Source: JAAYZQ01 sp034428935 (lineage in GTDB: Bacteria; Chloroflexota; Anaerolineae; JAAYZQ01). Taken from it: DNA of 34,725 nucleotides. The position numbers were made by a program, and so were the translations under genes. Of the stretch, positions 23,385 through 30,845 are shown in pieces. The notes beneath the pieces are model-generated. The model was not told where the DNA came from. It worked only from the letters and a program-made list of their open reading frames with translations, and searched no databases. The stretch spans positions 1 through 34,725 of the forward strand of contig DAOUHB010000236.1 in the NCBI GenBank assembly GCA_034428935.1. The letters run 5' to 3'. How positions within the stretch are numbered: position 1 is the stretch's first letter; every line of letters begins with the position of its first letter.

Positions 23385-23413
23385 ATTATACCCGCTCACA
23401 GGAATAAAGTCAA
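23385..23413 (-). promoter_or_regulatory. Promoter of the dsbB-dsbA operon
   Basis: Minus strand: TTGACT (23413-23408), 17-bp spacer, perfect TATAAT (23390-23385). The predicted start is near 23378, giving a leader of about 67 nt to the GTG at 23311. Confidence 0.8.
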
Positions 23414-23450
23414 TTATTATAGTGTTAAACCTACATTAAACCTGGGAGCA

Positions 23451-23492
23451 CTCCCCCCTCCCGTGTCGGGAAGGGGGCCGGGGGGGGGTAGG
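23451..23492. repeat. GC-rich intergenic palindromic repeat, copy 3
   Basis: CTCCCCCCTCCCGTG followed by GGGAAGGGGGCCGGGGGGG and TAGG. It shares its left CCTTCCC/CCTCCCGTGTC and right GGGAAGGGGGCCGGGGGG parts with copy 2. It lies exactly between two divergent promoters, with its right end 7 bp from the -35 box of the tetR-type gene. Confidence 0.65.
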
Positions 23493-23498
23493 TTGCCC

Positions 23499-23527
23499 TT
23501 GACAAACCACATCTCCCCCCTTATAAT
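23499..23527 (+). promoter_or_regulatory. Promoter of the TetR/radical SAM gene cluster
   Basis: Consensus TTGACA (23499-23504), 17-bp spacer, perfect TATAAT (23522-23527). The predicted start is near 23534, inside the inverted repeat described next. Confidence 0.8.
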
Positions 23528-23529
23528 GC

Positions 23530-23545
23530 AAGCAAGTGGTTGCTT
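23530..23545 (+). promoter_or_regulatory. Predicted operator of the second TetR-family regulator
   Basis: AAGCAA, GTGG, TTGCTT is a perfect 6-4-6 inverted repeat that starts 3 nt after the -10 box and spans the predicted transcription start. The place mirrors the operator at 6826-6839, so autoregulation by the gene at 23577 is likely. Confidence 0.6.
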
Positions 23546-23576
23546 TCATCGTCGCCTGGATTCAGGGGAGCGCGAG

Positions 23577-24224
23577 ATGTCTGCGAAGGACCACGGCGTG
23601 GCAGGGGAAATCAAAGGCGAGCTGCCGGCCGGTGTGGCAGCCGACGCCACACGGGAACGTATCCTGCGCGCCGCCGCGGACCTCTTTGCCGAGAGGGGGT
23701 ACCTGCGGGCTACCACCCGCGCCCTGGCCGCCGCGGCGGGCGTCAACGAGGTTACCCTCTTTCGCCACTTTGGCAACAAGCTCAATCTCCTCGCCGCCGT
23801 CGTCCACGAGTGGTCGGGCCTGCCCGACCTCGCCGCGCTCCTCGAAGGCCGGCTCACAGGCGACTATCGCCACGACATGCTCCGCGTCGGCCACGTCCTG
23901 CATGCCATGTTTGCCGGGCGGCGCTCGGCAATGCGCCTCGTCCTGTGCGAAGCCGCCCAGGTCCCCGAGCTCCAGCGGGTGCTGGGGCAAACGCCCCTCC
24001 AGCTCCGCCAGGTCCTGGCCGGCTACCTGCGCCAGCAGATTGCCGCCGGCCGCGTCCGTCCCCTGGACCCCGAAGTCATGGCCCAGGCCTTCTTTGGCCT
24101 GTTTTTCGCCTACAACGTCAGCGAAGTTCTGGTGCCCGCGCGCCTGGCGCCGGGCATGAGTGTCGACGCCGTGGTCGAGCAGTTCGTCGACCTGTTCGTG
24201 AGCGGGACGATTCACAGGCCCTGA
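23577..24224 (+). CDS. TetR/AcrR-family regulator
   Basis: This 215-residue regulator has the TetR helix-turn-helix at about 22-70: RERILRAAADLFAERGYLRA, then AAAAGVNEVTLFRHFGNKLN. The ligand-binding half is helical with no clear family. The ATG at 23577 has GGGGAG six bases upstream and follows the promoter and inverted repeat; the open frame extends far upstream but crosses the promoter. It is followed by a radical SAM gene after 59 nt on the same strand and probably controls that cluster. Confidence 0.9.
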   Translation: MSAKDHGVAGEIKGELPAGVAADATRERILRAAADLFAERGYLRATTRALAAAAGVNEVTLFRHFGNKLNLLAAVVHEWSGLPDLAALLEGRLTGDYRHDMLRVGHVLHAMFAGRRSAMRLVLCEAAQVPELQRVLGQTPLQLRQVLAGYLRQQIAAGRVRPLDPEVMAQAFFGLFFAYNVSEVLVPARLAPGMSVDAVVEQFVDLFVSGTIHRP

Positions 24225-24283
24225 CCCGGCAAAACACAGGGAGACCCGCTCAACATCGAGATAGAAGAGGAGGTTCGGAAAGG

Positions 24284-25558
24284 ATGTCACTCGAAAAACG
24301 AGAGCTGTACCGGCTGCCCTGGTCCAAGAATGACAATCCCATCGCCTGGCTCGAAATTACCGACATCTGCAACCTGCACTGCGAGGGCTGTTACCGCCAG
24401 CGGCTCACGGGCCACAAGCCGCTGGACGAGATCAAGGAAGAGATCCTCTTTTTCAAGCGCTGGCGCAACCCCGACAACGTGTCCATCGCCGGTGGCGAGC
24501 CCCTGGTCCACCCCCAGATCGTAGACATCGTGGCCTTTATCGCCGAAAACGGCCTGAAGCCCATCGTCCTGACCAATGCCGCCATGCTGACGCCCGAGCT
24601 GTTGCGCGAGCTCAAGGCGGCGGGGCTGGCGGGTTTCACGGTCCACATCGACAGCCACCAGGGCCGGCCCGGCTGGGAGGGCAAGAGCGAGGCCGAGCAC
24701 AACGAGCTGCGGGAGCATTATGCCCGCATGATCGCCGCCGAGCGCAACCTCATCACCATCTTTAATTCCACCGTCTATCCTTCGACGTTCCACGAGATCC
24801 CCGACGTCGTGCGCTGGGGCCAGGGGCACCTGGACATCGTCCACGGCCTGGTCTTTATCACCTACCGCATCCTCGAAACCGAGGCCAGCGTCGGCGTCGA
24901 CGAGCGCGGCGCCGAGGTCGATGCCCGCCGGCTCAGCTACTCCACCGGCAGTTTTGACGAGGATTTTGTGACTGCCCCCGAGGTATACCAGATCATCAAA
25001 GAGCACTGTCCCGCCTACCAGCCTTCGGGCTACCTGGGCGGGACCATCCGCCACGACTCGTACAAGTGGCTGGCGGGGGCCATGGTTGGCACCAAACACG
25101 GAATTTACGGCTCTGTCGGGCCCCTGGCCATGCAGGTGGCCCAGGCCGGCCACCACCTGTTCTGCGGCACGTACCTGGCCTACCTGGCGCAGATGAAGGC
25201 CGCCCCCCTCATGTTCCTGCTGGCGCCCTGGGACCCGGCCGTCCGGCACGCGCTGAAAAACTGGCTCGGCGACGTGGTGCGCCACCCGTCGCATCTCCTG
25301 GGCCGGGTCCAGATCCAGACCATCGGCATCATCCAGGCGCCCGACCTCCAGCCCGGGGGCCAGGCCGACATGTGCGATAGCTGCCCCGACATGACCGTCT
25401 GGAACGGCACCCTCATCAACTCCTGCCGCATGGACGAGTACCGCCTCTTTGGCGGCATGCTATCCGTGACCCGGAAGGAAGCGCCCGAGCCCCAGCCCGA
25501 TCTGCAAGATGAGCGCCAGCCCGAGCTGGTGGGGCCCCGGGACGGGGACAGGGAGTAG
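24284..25558 (+). CDS. Radical SAM enzyme with an extra C-terminal Cys cluster
   Basis: This 424-residue enzyme has the radical SAM cluster CNLHCEGC (Cys29, Cys33, Cys36) and the SAM-binding SIAGGEPLVHP region. A C-terminal cysteine group, Cys364, Cys367 and Cys381, in MCDSCPDMTVWNG and LINSCR, could bind an auxiliary iron-sulfur cluster. A further Cys lies in HHLFCGTYLAYL. A TIM-barrel fold is expected. The substrate cannot be told: it is not a clear MoaA, NifB or HpnH. The ATG at 24284 follows AGGAGG and AAAGG; the same frame is open far upstream but overlaps the TetR gene. A nitroreductase gene follows 9 nt later, so the two probably act in one pathway. Confidence 0.88.
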   Translation: MSLEKRELYRLPWSKNDNPIAWLEITDICNLHCEGCYRQRLTGHKPLDEIKEEILFFKRWRNPDNVSIAGGEPLVHPQIVDIVAFIAENGLKPIVLTNAAMLTPELLRELKAAGLAGFTVHIDSHQGRPGWEGKSEAEHNELREHYARMIAAERNLITIFNSTVYPSTFHEIPDVVRWGQGHLDIVHGLVFITYRILETEASVGVDERGAEVDARRLSYSTGSFDEDFVTAPEVYQIIKEHCPAYQPSGYLGGTIRHDSYKWLAGAMVGTKHGIYGSVGPLAMQVAQAGHHLFCGTYLAYLAQMKAAPLMFLLAPWDPAVRHALKNWLGDVVRHPSHLLGRVQIQTIGIIQAPDLQPGGQADMCDSCPDMTVWNGTLINSCRMDEYRLFGGMLSVTRKEAPEPQPDLQDERQPELVGPRDGDRE

Positions 25559-25567
25559 GGCGCCGGC

Positions 25568-26374
25568 ATGAGGACGAGAACCGGGCCCATCCAGTTCGTG
25601 CGCGGCCTCCTCCAGATCCTGCGCGGTAAGCCCCAGGTCCCCCCCTCCCTGGAGGGCAACCTGGCACTGCGCGTGGTCCTGAACCGGCGCAGCGTGCGGC
25701 GCTTCTCCACGGCCGAGATCCCCGACGACGTGATGGCCGCCATCCTCGAAGCCGGTCGCCTGGCCCCATCCACCGTCAACCTCCAGACGTGGAGCTTTGC
25801 CCTCTTCTCACCCGCCACCTGGCAGGCGACCTTTGGCCGGGCGCTGCCCTTTGGCGGCGCCCGGGCGGTCGTCGTCATGGCCGACAGCCACCGGGTGCGC
25901 CTCGCCCTCGACTCCTTTCCCCACAGCCCCCTGGTGGAGCACACCGTCGCCGTGATGAACGCCTCGCTGGCGGCCATGAATATGAACATCGCCGCCGAGG
26001 CCCTGGGCGTGGCCTCGGTCATGCTGTCCGAGACGGGACAGACGGGCATCCTCGACGCCGGCTACCTGGCCGAGAGGCTGGGCCTGCCCCCCGGCGTGGT
26101 GCCTCTCATGACCATCGTCCTGGGCTATCCCCGGGGCGGCTACCCGCCCATGCCGCCCAAGCTGCCCCTGGACCAGATCTGTTTCCAGGGCACATACCCG
26201 GAGCCCGCCCCGGGGCTGATGGACGATTGGCTGGCGCAGATGAAGGCCGGCTATCGGGCCAGCCACCCCCTCTCTTCCTTTGACGCCCAGTTGCGGGTCT
26301 ACGAGCACAAGCTCGCCCGCGCAGAGGCCGCGTTGCAAGCCATGCTCTCCGCCGGGCGCGGCCCGGGGAGCTGA
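25568..26374 (+). CDS. Nitroreductase-family flavoprotein
   Basis: This 268-residue protein belongs to the FMN-dependent nitroreductase fold. It has the N-terminal FMN phosphate motif NRRSVRRFS (39-47), GRLAPSTVNLQTW (about 63-75), and the C-terminal glycine-rich region with LGYPRGGYPP. About 30 extra residues precede the fold. The C-terminal tail (about 215-268) is helical. The substrate is unknown; family members reduce nitro groups, quinones or enones, or oxidise peptide heterocycles. It follows the radical SAM gene by 9 nt, with GGGAG upstream of the ATG. Confidence 0.88.
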   Translation: MRTRTGPIQFVRGLLQILRGKPQVPPSLEGNLALRVVLNRRSVRRFSTAEIPDDVMAAILEAGRLAPSTVNLQTWSFALFSPATWQATFGRALPFGGARAVVVMADSHRVRLALDSFPHSPLVEHTVAVMNASLAAMNMNIAAEALGVASVMLSETGQTGILDAGYLAERLGLPPGVVPLMTIVLGYPRGGYPPMPPKLPLDQICFQGTYPEPAPGLMDDWLAQMKAGYRASHPLSSFDAQLRVYEHKLARAEAALQAMLSAGRGPGS

Positions 26375-26404
26375 GGTGCCGGGGACAGGGGAAGGAGGTG
26401 TGGC

Positions 26405-27373
26405 GTGCGCGCGTGGCTGATCGTCAACCCGGCAGCCGGGCCGTGGGACGTGCGCCACGAGCTCCCCCTGGTGCAGAGTCACCTGGAGAAGCACGGCTGG
26501 CAGACCTCCCTGCACCCGACCACGCGGGCCGGCGAGGCGACGCCCCTGGCCCGGCAGGCGGTCGAGGGGGGTATCGACGCCGTGTTTGCCGTGGGCGGGG
26601 ACGGCACCATCAACGAGATCGTCAACGGCCTGGCGGGCAGCGACGTCGTCCTGGGCGTCCTGCCGGGAGGGACGGGAAACGTGTGGGCCAGGGAGCTGGG
26701 CCTGCCCACGCGCTCGCTGCGCCACCCCCAGCCCCTGGTGGAATCGGCCCGGGCCCTGGTGCCGGGGACCATCCACCGCATCGACCTCGGGCAGGCCAAC
26801 GGCCGCTACTTTTTGCAGTGGGCCGGCGTGGGCCTGGACGCGGAGGTAAACCGCATCATGGAGCCGCGCACCCGCACCCAGAAGCACCTGGGGGCCGTCG
26901 CCTACGTCGCTGCCGGGGTGGCGACGGCCCTCCACATGGCCGGGCCCAGGGTGCGCATCTGGGTGGACGGCAAGCGCGTCTATCGCCAGGCCATTCTCAT
27001 CGTCATCTGCAACTCGCAACTGTACGGCGCGGTGGCCCGCATCGCACCCGGCGCTCACCTGGACGATGGGCTCCTGGACGTCCACGTCTTTGCTGGCACC
27101 GGCTTTGGCGATGCCCTCCGGGCGACCCTGGGCGTCCTCACCGGCTTGCACGTGCGCGACCCGCGACACAGCATGTTCCAGGGTCGCACCATCAGGATCG
27201 AGCCCAGCAGGCCCCTGGCCGTCGCCGTGGATGGCGAGCCGTACAGCCTGACCCCCATCACCTGCCAGGTCGCGCCGCGGGCCCTTTCGGTCCTGGTTCC
27301 GCCGTCTGCCTGCCCCGATCTCTTCATGGCTCCTGAACACGTGAGTGAGGACCGGGCTGCCACAAAAACATAA
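26405..27373 (+). CDS. Diacylglycerol/sphingosine kinase-like lipid kinase
   Basis: This 322-residue DAGK-catalytic-domain protein has AWLIVNPAAG at the N terminus, the nucleotide motif VGGDGTINEIVNGL (63-76) and LPGGTGNVWARELGLP (about 88-103), as in DgkB/YegS. The C-terminal beta-rich half includes the DDGLLDVHVF motif. It should phosphorylate a diacylglycerol or related lipid at the membrane. The start is a GTG at 26405 with a perfect AAGGAGGTG site six bases upstream. It is 30 nt after the nitroreductase stop and so probably the fourth gene of the TetR cluster. Confidence 0.92.
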   Translation: MRAWLIVNPAAGPWDVRHELPLVQSHLEKHGWQTSLHPTTRAGEATPLARQAVEGGIDAVFAVGGDGTINEIVNGLAGSDVVLGVLPGGTGNVWARELGLPTRSLRHPQPLVESARALVPGTIHRIDLGQANGRYFLQWAGVGLDAEVNRIMEPRTRTQKHLGAVAYVAAGVATALHMAGPRVRIWVDGKRVYRQAILIVICNSQLYGAVARIAPGAHLDDGLLDVHVFAGTGFGDALRATLGVLTGLHVRDPRHSMFQGRTIRIEPSRPLAVAVDGEPYSLTPITCQVAPRALSVLVPPSACPDLFMAPEHVSEDRAATKT

Positions 27374-27421
27374 AGGACACGGAGGGGCCCGGGTCCTCGG
27401 ACCCAGGCTCCTCCGTGTCCT
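27374..27421 (-). terminator. Intrinsic terminator of the histidine kinase gene
   Basis: A 12-bp perfect outer stem (AGGACACGGAGG at 27374-27385 with 27410-27421) continues inward with one C-A mismatch to a tiny loop near 27397. On the minus strand it is followed by TTTATGTTTTTG. It may also stop the converging lipid-kinase transcript, whose stop codon adjoins the stem. Confidence 0.75.
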
Positions 27422-27439
27422 CCGCGACTCTCGTCCGGA

Positions 27440-30382
27440 CTAGCCGGAAGTTGCCGGCGGTTTGTCCGCGCGGGGCAGGGTAAACCAGAAGGTGCAGCCC
27501 TCGCCGGCGACGCTTTTCACACCCACCTGGCCGCCCAGCTTGTGCACGATGCGACGGACGAGGGCCAGCCCCAGGCCATGTCCCAGCTTTTCGGGGCGGT
27601 CGAGCCGGCTGAAGGGCACAAAGAGCCGCGCCTGCTCCTCCTCGGTCAAACCGGGTCCCCTGTCCCGCACCCAATATCGGATCATTTCCGTGCGGCCAGC
27701 GCCGGGGGCCGGTGTTTCCAATTCGTAACCGATCTCCAGGTGGGGCGGTTGGCCGCCGTACTTCAGGGCGTTGGACAGGTAGTTGGTCCACACGCTCTCG
27801 ATCCAGGGCGCGTAGCCCAGCGCAGCCGGCAGATCCTCGGCCACGTGCAGCCCGGCCTCCGCCCGCTCGATCTCGGGCTCCAGGCTGCGGCAAGCCTGAT
27901 CCACGATGCCGGCCATATCGAGGGCCTCAACGCGCACCTCGTCGCTGCGGGTGCCCGCCAGGAGCAGCAGCGACTCGACGATGTCGTTCATCCGCCGCGT
28001 GCCCTCGAGGATGTTCTTCACCATCCTCTGTGGCCCCTCGCCCTCCACGCGGGCCAGGACGCCCGACAGCAGGTCAGCCGAGCCCACGATCATCGACAGG
28101 GGGTTCTTCAGGTCGTGGGCCACGGTATAATCGTAGGCCTCCAGTTCGGCGGTCAGCACCTGGAGCTCCTCGTTGCGCCGGCGCAGCGCATCGCGGACGG
28201 CCACCTGTTCGGTTACGTCCTGGAAGACGCCCACGGCGCCGGCCACCCGGCCCTGATCATCACGAATGGGCGCCGTGTTTGCCAGCAGGCTGCGGCGCTG
28301 GCCATCGGGCAGGAGGATAACCTCCTCCACTTCGCTCCAGGTCTCGCCGTCCCGGGCCGAGCGGGTGAGGGGCAGCGTTTGCGGGTCCCAGGGCCTGCCA
28401 TCGGGGTGATAGATCTGCATCCGGGCAAAGCTTTCATCGCTTTCCCCGGTGGGCAAACGCCGCACGTACATGCCCTCGGCCGCGGGATTGGCCAGGACGA
28501 TGCGGCCCTGCTCGTCGGCCAGGACGATCCCTTCCGGCGCGTTGTCCACCAGGGCCTTGAGCCGCGCTCGCTCGGCAGCCAGGGCCGCCTGCACCCGCGA
28601 CTGCTCGCTGACGTCGTGCCAGACGACCACCGCGCCGGCCGGGCCGCCGTTCTGGCGCAGAGGGGCGCCCGAGGCCACCACCGCCCGCTCCTGCCCATCG
28701 GCCCCGGTCAGGCGCACGGGCATGCCGTGGGTCGCCTGGCCGTGCAGCGCCCGGGAACCAGCCGTCTCTTCCACTTCTAGCGGCCGGCCATCCGGATGGC
28801 GCGCCTGTAGGCGTCGGGCCAGGTCCGGCAGACTGGCGCCCACGTGGTCCAGCCCATACAGATCTCGCGCCGCGCGGTTGGTAGCGATGAGGGTGCCATT
28901 GGGATCGTAGACCATGACCGCCTCGACCATCGCCTCGAACACGGCATCCAGCTCCTGGGCCTGCTGTCGCGCCCGGGCGGCCAGCTCCTCGATCTTTTGC
29001 TGTGCCTGCATCTGGGATGTGACGTCGTGCCACACGACCACGGCGCCACCGGGGCCCTTTTCCTGCTTGAGGGGAGCCGCGTTGGCACTCATGACGCGGT
29101 CGCCGCCCTGGGCGTGGGCAAAGAGAAAGTGCTCGCCCTGGACCGTTTCGCCGCGCAGCGCCCGGTCCACGGGAGAATCTTCGAGCGCCACGCGCCGGCC
29201 GTCCAGGTGACGCAGGTTCAACAGGCGTATGATCTCTGGCCGATCGCGGCCCTGCAGGGCCGGTCCGTAGGCCACCCGCGCGGCCCGGTTGGCCCTCGCA
29301 GGCCGGTCGGACGCGTCGTACACGATCACCGCCTCGACCATCTCCTCAAAGATGGCGTCCATTTCGTCGGCTTGCTGCTGTGCCTGTGCGGCCAGCTCCT
29401 CGATGCGCTGCCGGGCCAGGACCTCGTCCGTCACGTCGCGGACCAGGATCATCACCCGTTCTACGCCGCCGTTCCCATCCGGGAGAGGCACGTAATCGAC
29501 GTTCCAATAGCCCTTCTGCCCACCTGGCTGCATCGCGGCCCTGTACTCTCGGACGTGAACGGCGCGCCCGGTGCGGTACACCTTCTCGATGGCCCGTGTT
29601 GCCTCAGGGGCAAGCTCCGGATAGGCCTCGGCAAGGGTAATGCCCATCAGGCCGGTGCCCGGCTGCTGGGCGAGGGCATAATTCTCGATGTTGGCCAGCT
29701 CGAAACGGTGCTCCGGCCCGCCGACGACGGCAATCCCCAGCGGCACCGCCTGCAGCAAGCCGCGCAAAAAGTCTCGCTGGTCGCGATTTTCGGTCAGGAG
29801 TCGTTCCTGCTCTGCTTCCGCTGCCTTCTGAGCCGTCACGTCCCGGATCGTCAGGATGCCCAGGAAGGGGTTGCCGTCTCGATCGTGGATCAGGCCGCCG
29901 TTGTAGCTCCAGACACCTTGCTCGCCGCGCGCGTTGCGCACCCGGAGCTCCAGACCGGTCAGCGTCTCGCCGCGGAGCACGCGCCCCAGGGGCCAGTCGT
30001 TCGTGTCCAGGGCATGGCCCTCCAGGTCCGACACCACAAAGCCCGACGAGAACTCGTGCAAATGCTTTTGCGTTTCGGCGACGCTCCCAAGCCCGTGGAG
30101 GCGGAGCCCGGCGGGGTTCATCTCCAGGACCTTGCCCTCCAGATCAAAGACGACCAGGCCCTCGCTCATGCTGCCGAGAATCGCCTGGTCGCGGCTGGCG
30201 ACGTCGCGGGCCGCATGGCGCTTTTCATCCAGCGCCTGGCGCAACGCCAGGCGCTCTGCGTCGGCCGCGCGCAGCTCTTCGCTTACGGCGTCCAGCTTCC
30301 GGGCCGTGGCAATGAGCTCCTCGACCAGGCGCTCAACCGGCTGGCTTGCCAGCCGTTGCTCCAGATCATGCACATCCGTCAT
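27440..30382 (-). CDS. Cytoplasmic multi-PAS sensor histidine kinase
   Basis: This 980-residue kinase has no membrane span. After an N-terminal coiled coil (about 1-65) come five PAS-like domains, near 65-185, 200-325, 340-455, 478-592 and 608-730. Domains 3 and 4 are near-duplicates (MDAIFEEMVEAVIVYD, LDAVFEAMVEAVMVYD). The HisKA domain holds the phospho-acceptor His756 in YTVAHDLKNPL. The ATPase domain has an N-box (NYLSNALKYGG), VRDRGPGL and GHGLGLALVRR. The start at 30382 is chosen over 30463 for its AAGGTG site and because the extra N-terminal residues look non-coding. No response regulator is encoded next to it, so its partner lies elsewhere. The signals (redox, light or ligands) are unknown. 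Confidence 0.92.
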   Translation of the reverse strand: MTDVHDLEQRLASQPVERLVEELIATARKLDAVSEELRAADAERLALRQALDEKRHAARDVASRDQAILGSMSEGLVVFDLEGKVLEMNPAGLRLHGLGSVAETQKHLHEFSSGFVVSDLEGHALDTNDWPLGRVLRGETLTGLELRVRNARGEQGVWSYNGGLIHDRDGNPFLGILTIRDVTAQKAAEAEQERLLTENRDQRDFLRGLLQAVPLGIAVVGGPEHRFELANIENYALAQQPGTGLMGITLAEAYPELAPEATRAIEKVYRTGRAVHVREYRAAMQPGGQKGYWNVDYVPLPDGNGGVERVMILVRDVTDEVLARQRIEELAAQAQQQADEMDAIFEEMVEAVIVYDASDRPARANRAARVAYGPALQGRDRPEIIRLLNLRHLDGRRVALEDSPVDRALRGETVQGEHFLFAHAQGGDRVMSANAAPLKQEKGPGGAVVVWHDVTSQMQAQQKIEELAARARQQAQELDAVFEAMVEAVMVYDPNGTLIATNRAARDLYGLDHVGASLPDLARRLQARHPDGRPLEVEETAGSRALHGQATHGMPVRLTGADGQERAVVASGAPLRQNGGPAGAVVVWHDVSEQSRVQAALAAERARLKALVDNAPEGIVLADEQGRIVLANPAAEGMYVRRLPTGESDESFARMQIYHPDGRPWDPQTLPLTRSARDGETWSEVEEVILLPDGQRRSLLANTAPIRDDQGRVAGAVGVFQDVTEQVAVRDALRRRNEELQVLTAELEAYDYTVAHDLKNPLSMIVGSADLLSGVLARVEGEGPQRMVKNILEGTRRMNDIVESLLLLAGTRSDEVRVEALDMAGIVDQACRSLEPEIERAEAGLHVAEDLPAALGYAPWIESVWTNYLSNALKYGGQPPHLEIGYELETPAPGAGRTEMIRYWVRDRGPGLTEEEQARLFVPFSRLDRPEKLGHGLGLALVRRIVHKLGGQVGVKSVAGEGCTFWFTLPRADKPPATSG

Positions 30383-30493
30383 AGTCGTGCACCTTGCACC
30401 AGCTTTTTCTCTCCCTGGTTGGCATCCCGAACCCAGCCTCCCGCGCCGGCAGTCGCCTATCATGCGGGTGCGCCGCCGTCCGGGCAGGTTGGC

Positions 30494-30522
30494 ATTGTAG
30501 CATTATACGCCGGCTGCGTCAA
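30494..30522 (-). promoter_or_regulatory. Promoter of the multi-PAS histidine kinase
   Basis: Minus strand: TTGACG (30522-30517), 17-bp spacer, TACAAT (30499-30494). The spacer itself contains a second TATAAT-like hexamer, but only the 17-bp arrangement has correct spacing. Confidence 0.7.
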
Positions 30523-30808
30523 GTTGGTTCTCGCTTTTGCCAAAAAACCTATACTTCCACGATGAAAGTGACGTACAAATGTGTGCAGTAACGCGTCGAT
30601 ATCGCCATGGTGAAGGCTACCATATGTACGTTACAGTTCGTATTACATCTACGAGGTCCGCTCCTCCAACGTCATTCGAAGCGCAGGCCAGGGACCCGCC
30701 ACCACCACCGGCCTTGCCGCCATGTTCTTGGGAGGGCCGGTAATCGATTGCCCGGCTATCATCCATATCATCCCCCCAAGGGTTCAAGGCCCCGCCCGGC
30801 ACATCCCC
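30523..30808. other. Gene-free interval with an AT-richer imperfect inverted repeat (30568-30581 / 30621-30634)
   Basis: No convincing gene, tRNA or ribosomal RNA piece is seen. The part 30525-30660 is clearly lower in GC than the rest of the window. GTGACGTACAAATG (30568-30581) matches the reverse complement of 30621-30634 at 12 of 14 positions, with 39 nt between. It could be a regulatory binding site for either divergent gene, or a remnant of an element. The rest (about 30660-30808) shows nothing definite. Confidence 0.4.
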
Positions 30809-30838
30809 TTGCGCCACACGGCCCTTCCATGGTATACT
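30809..30838 (+). promoter_or_regulatory. Promoter of the AlkZ-like gene, leaderless
   Basis: TTGCGC (30809-30814), 18-bp spacer, TATACT (30833-30838). The -10 box ends 7 nt before the ATG at 30846, so transcription should start at or next to the start codon. Confidence 0.55.
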
Positions 30839-30845
30839 GCCTGCC

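Noticed and set aside
25808..27340. A 510-codon minus-strand frame opposite the nitroreductase and lipid kinase
   Set aside because: Crosses two genes with clear family motifs; the product is low-complexity.
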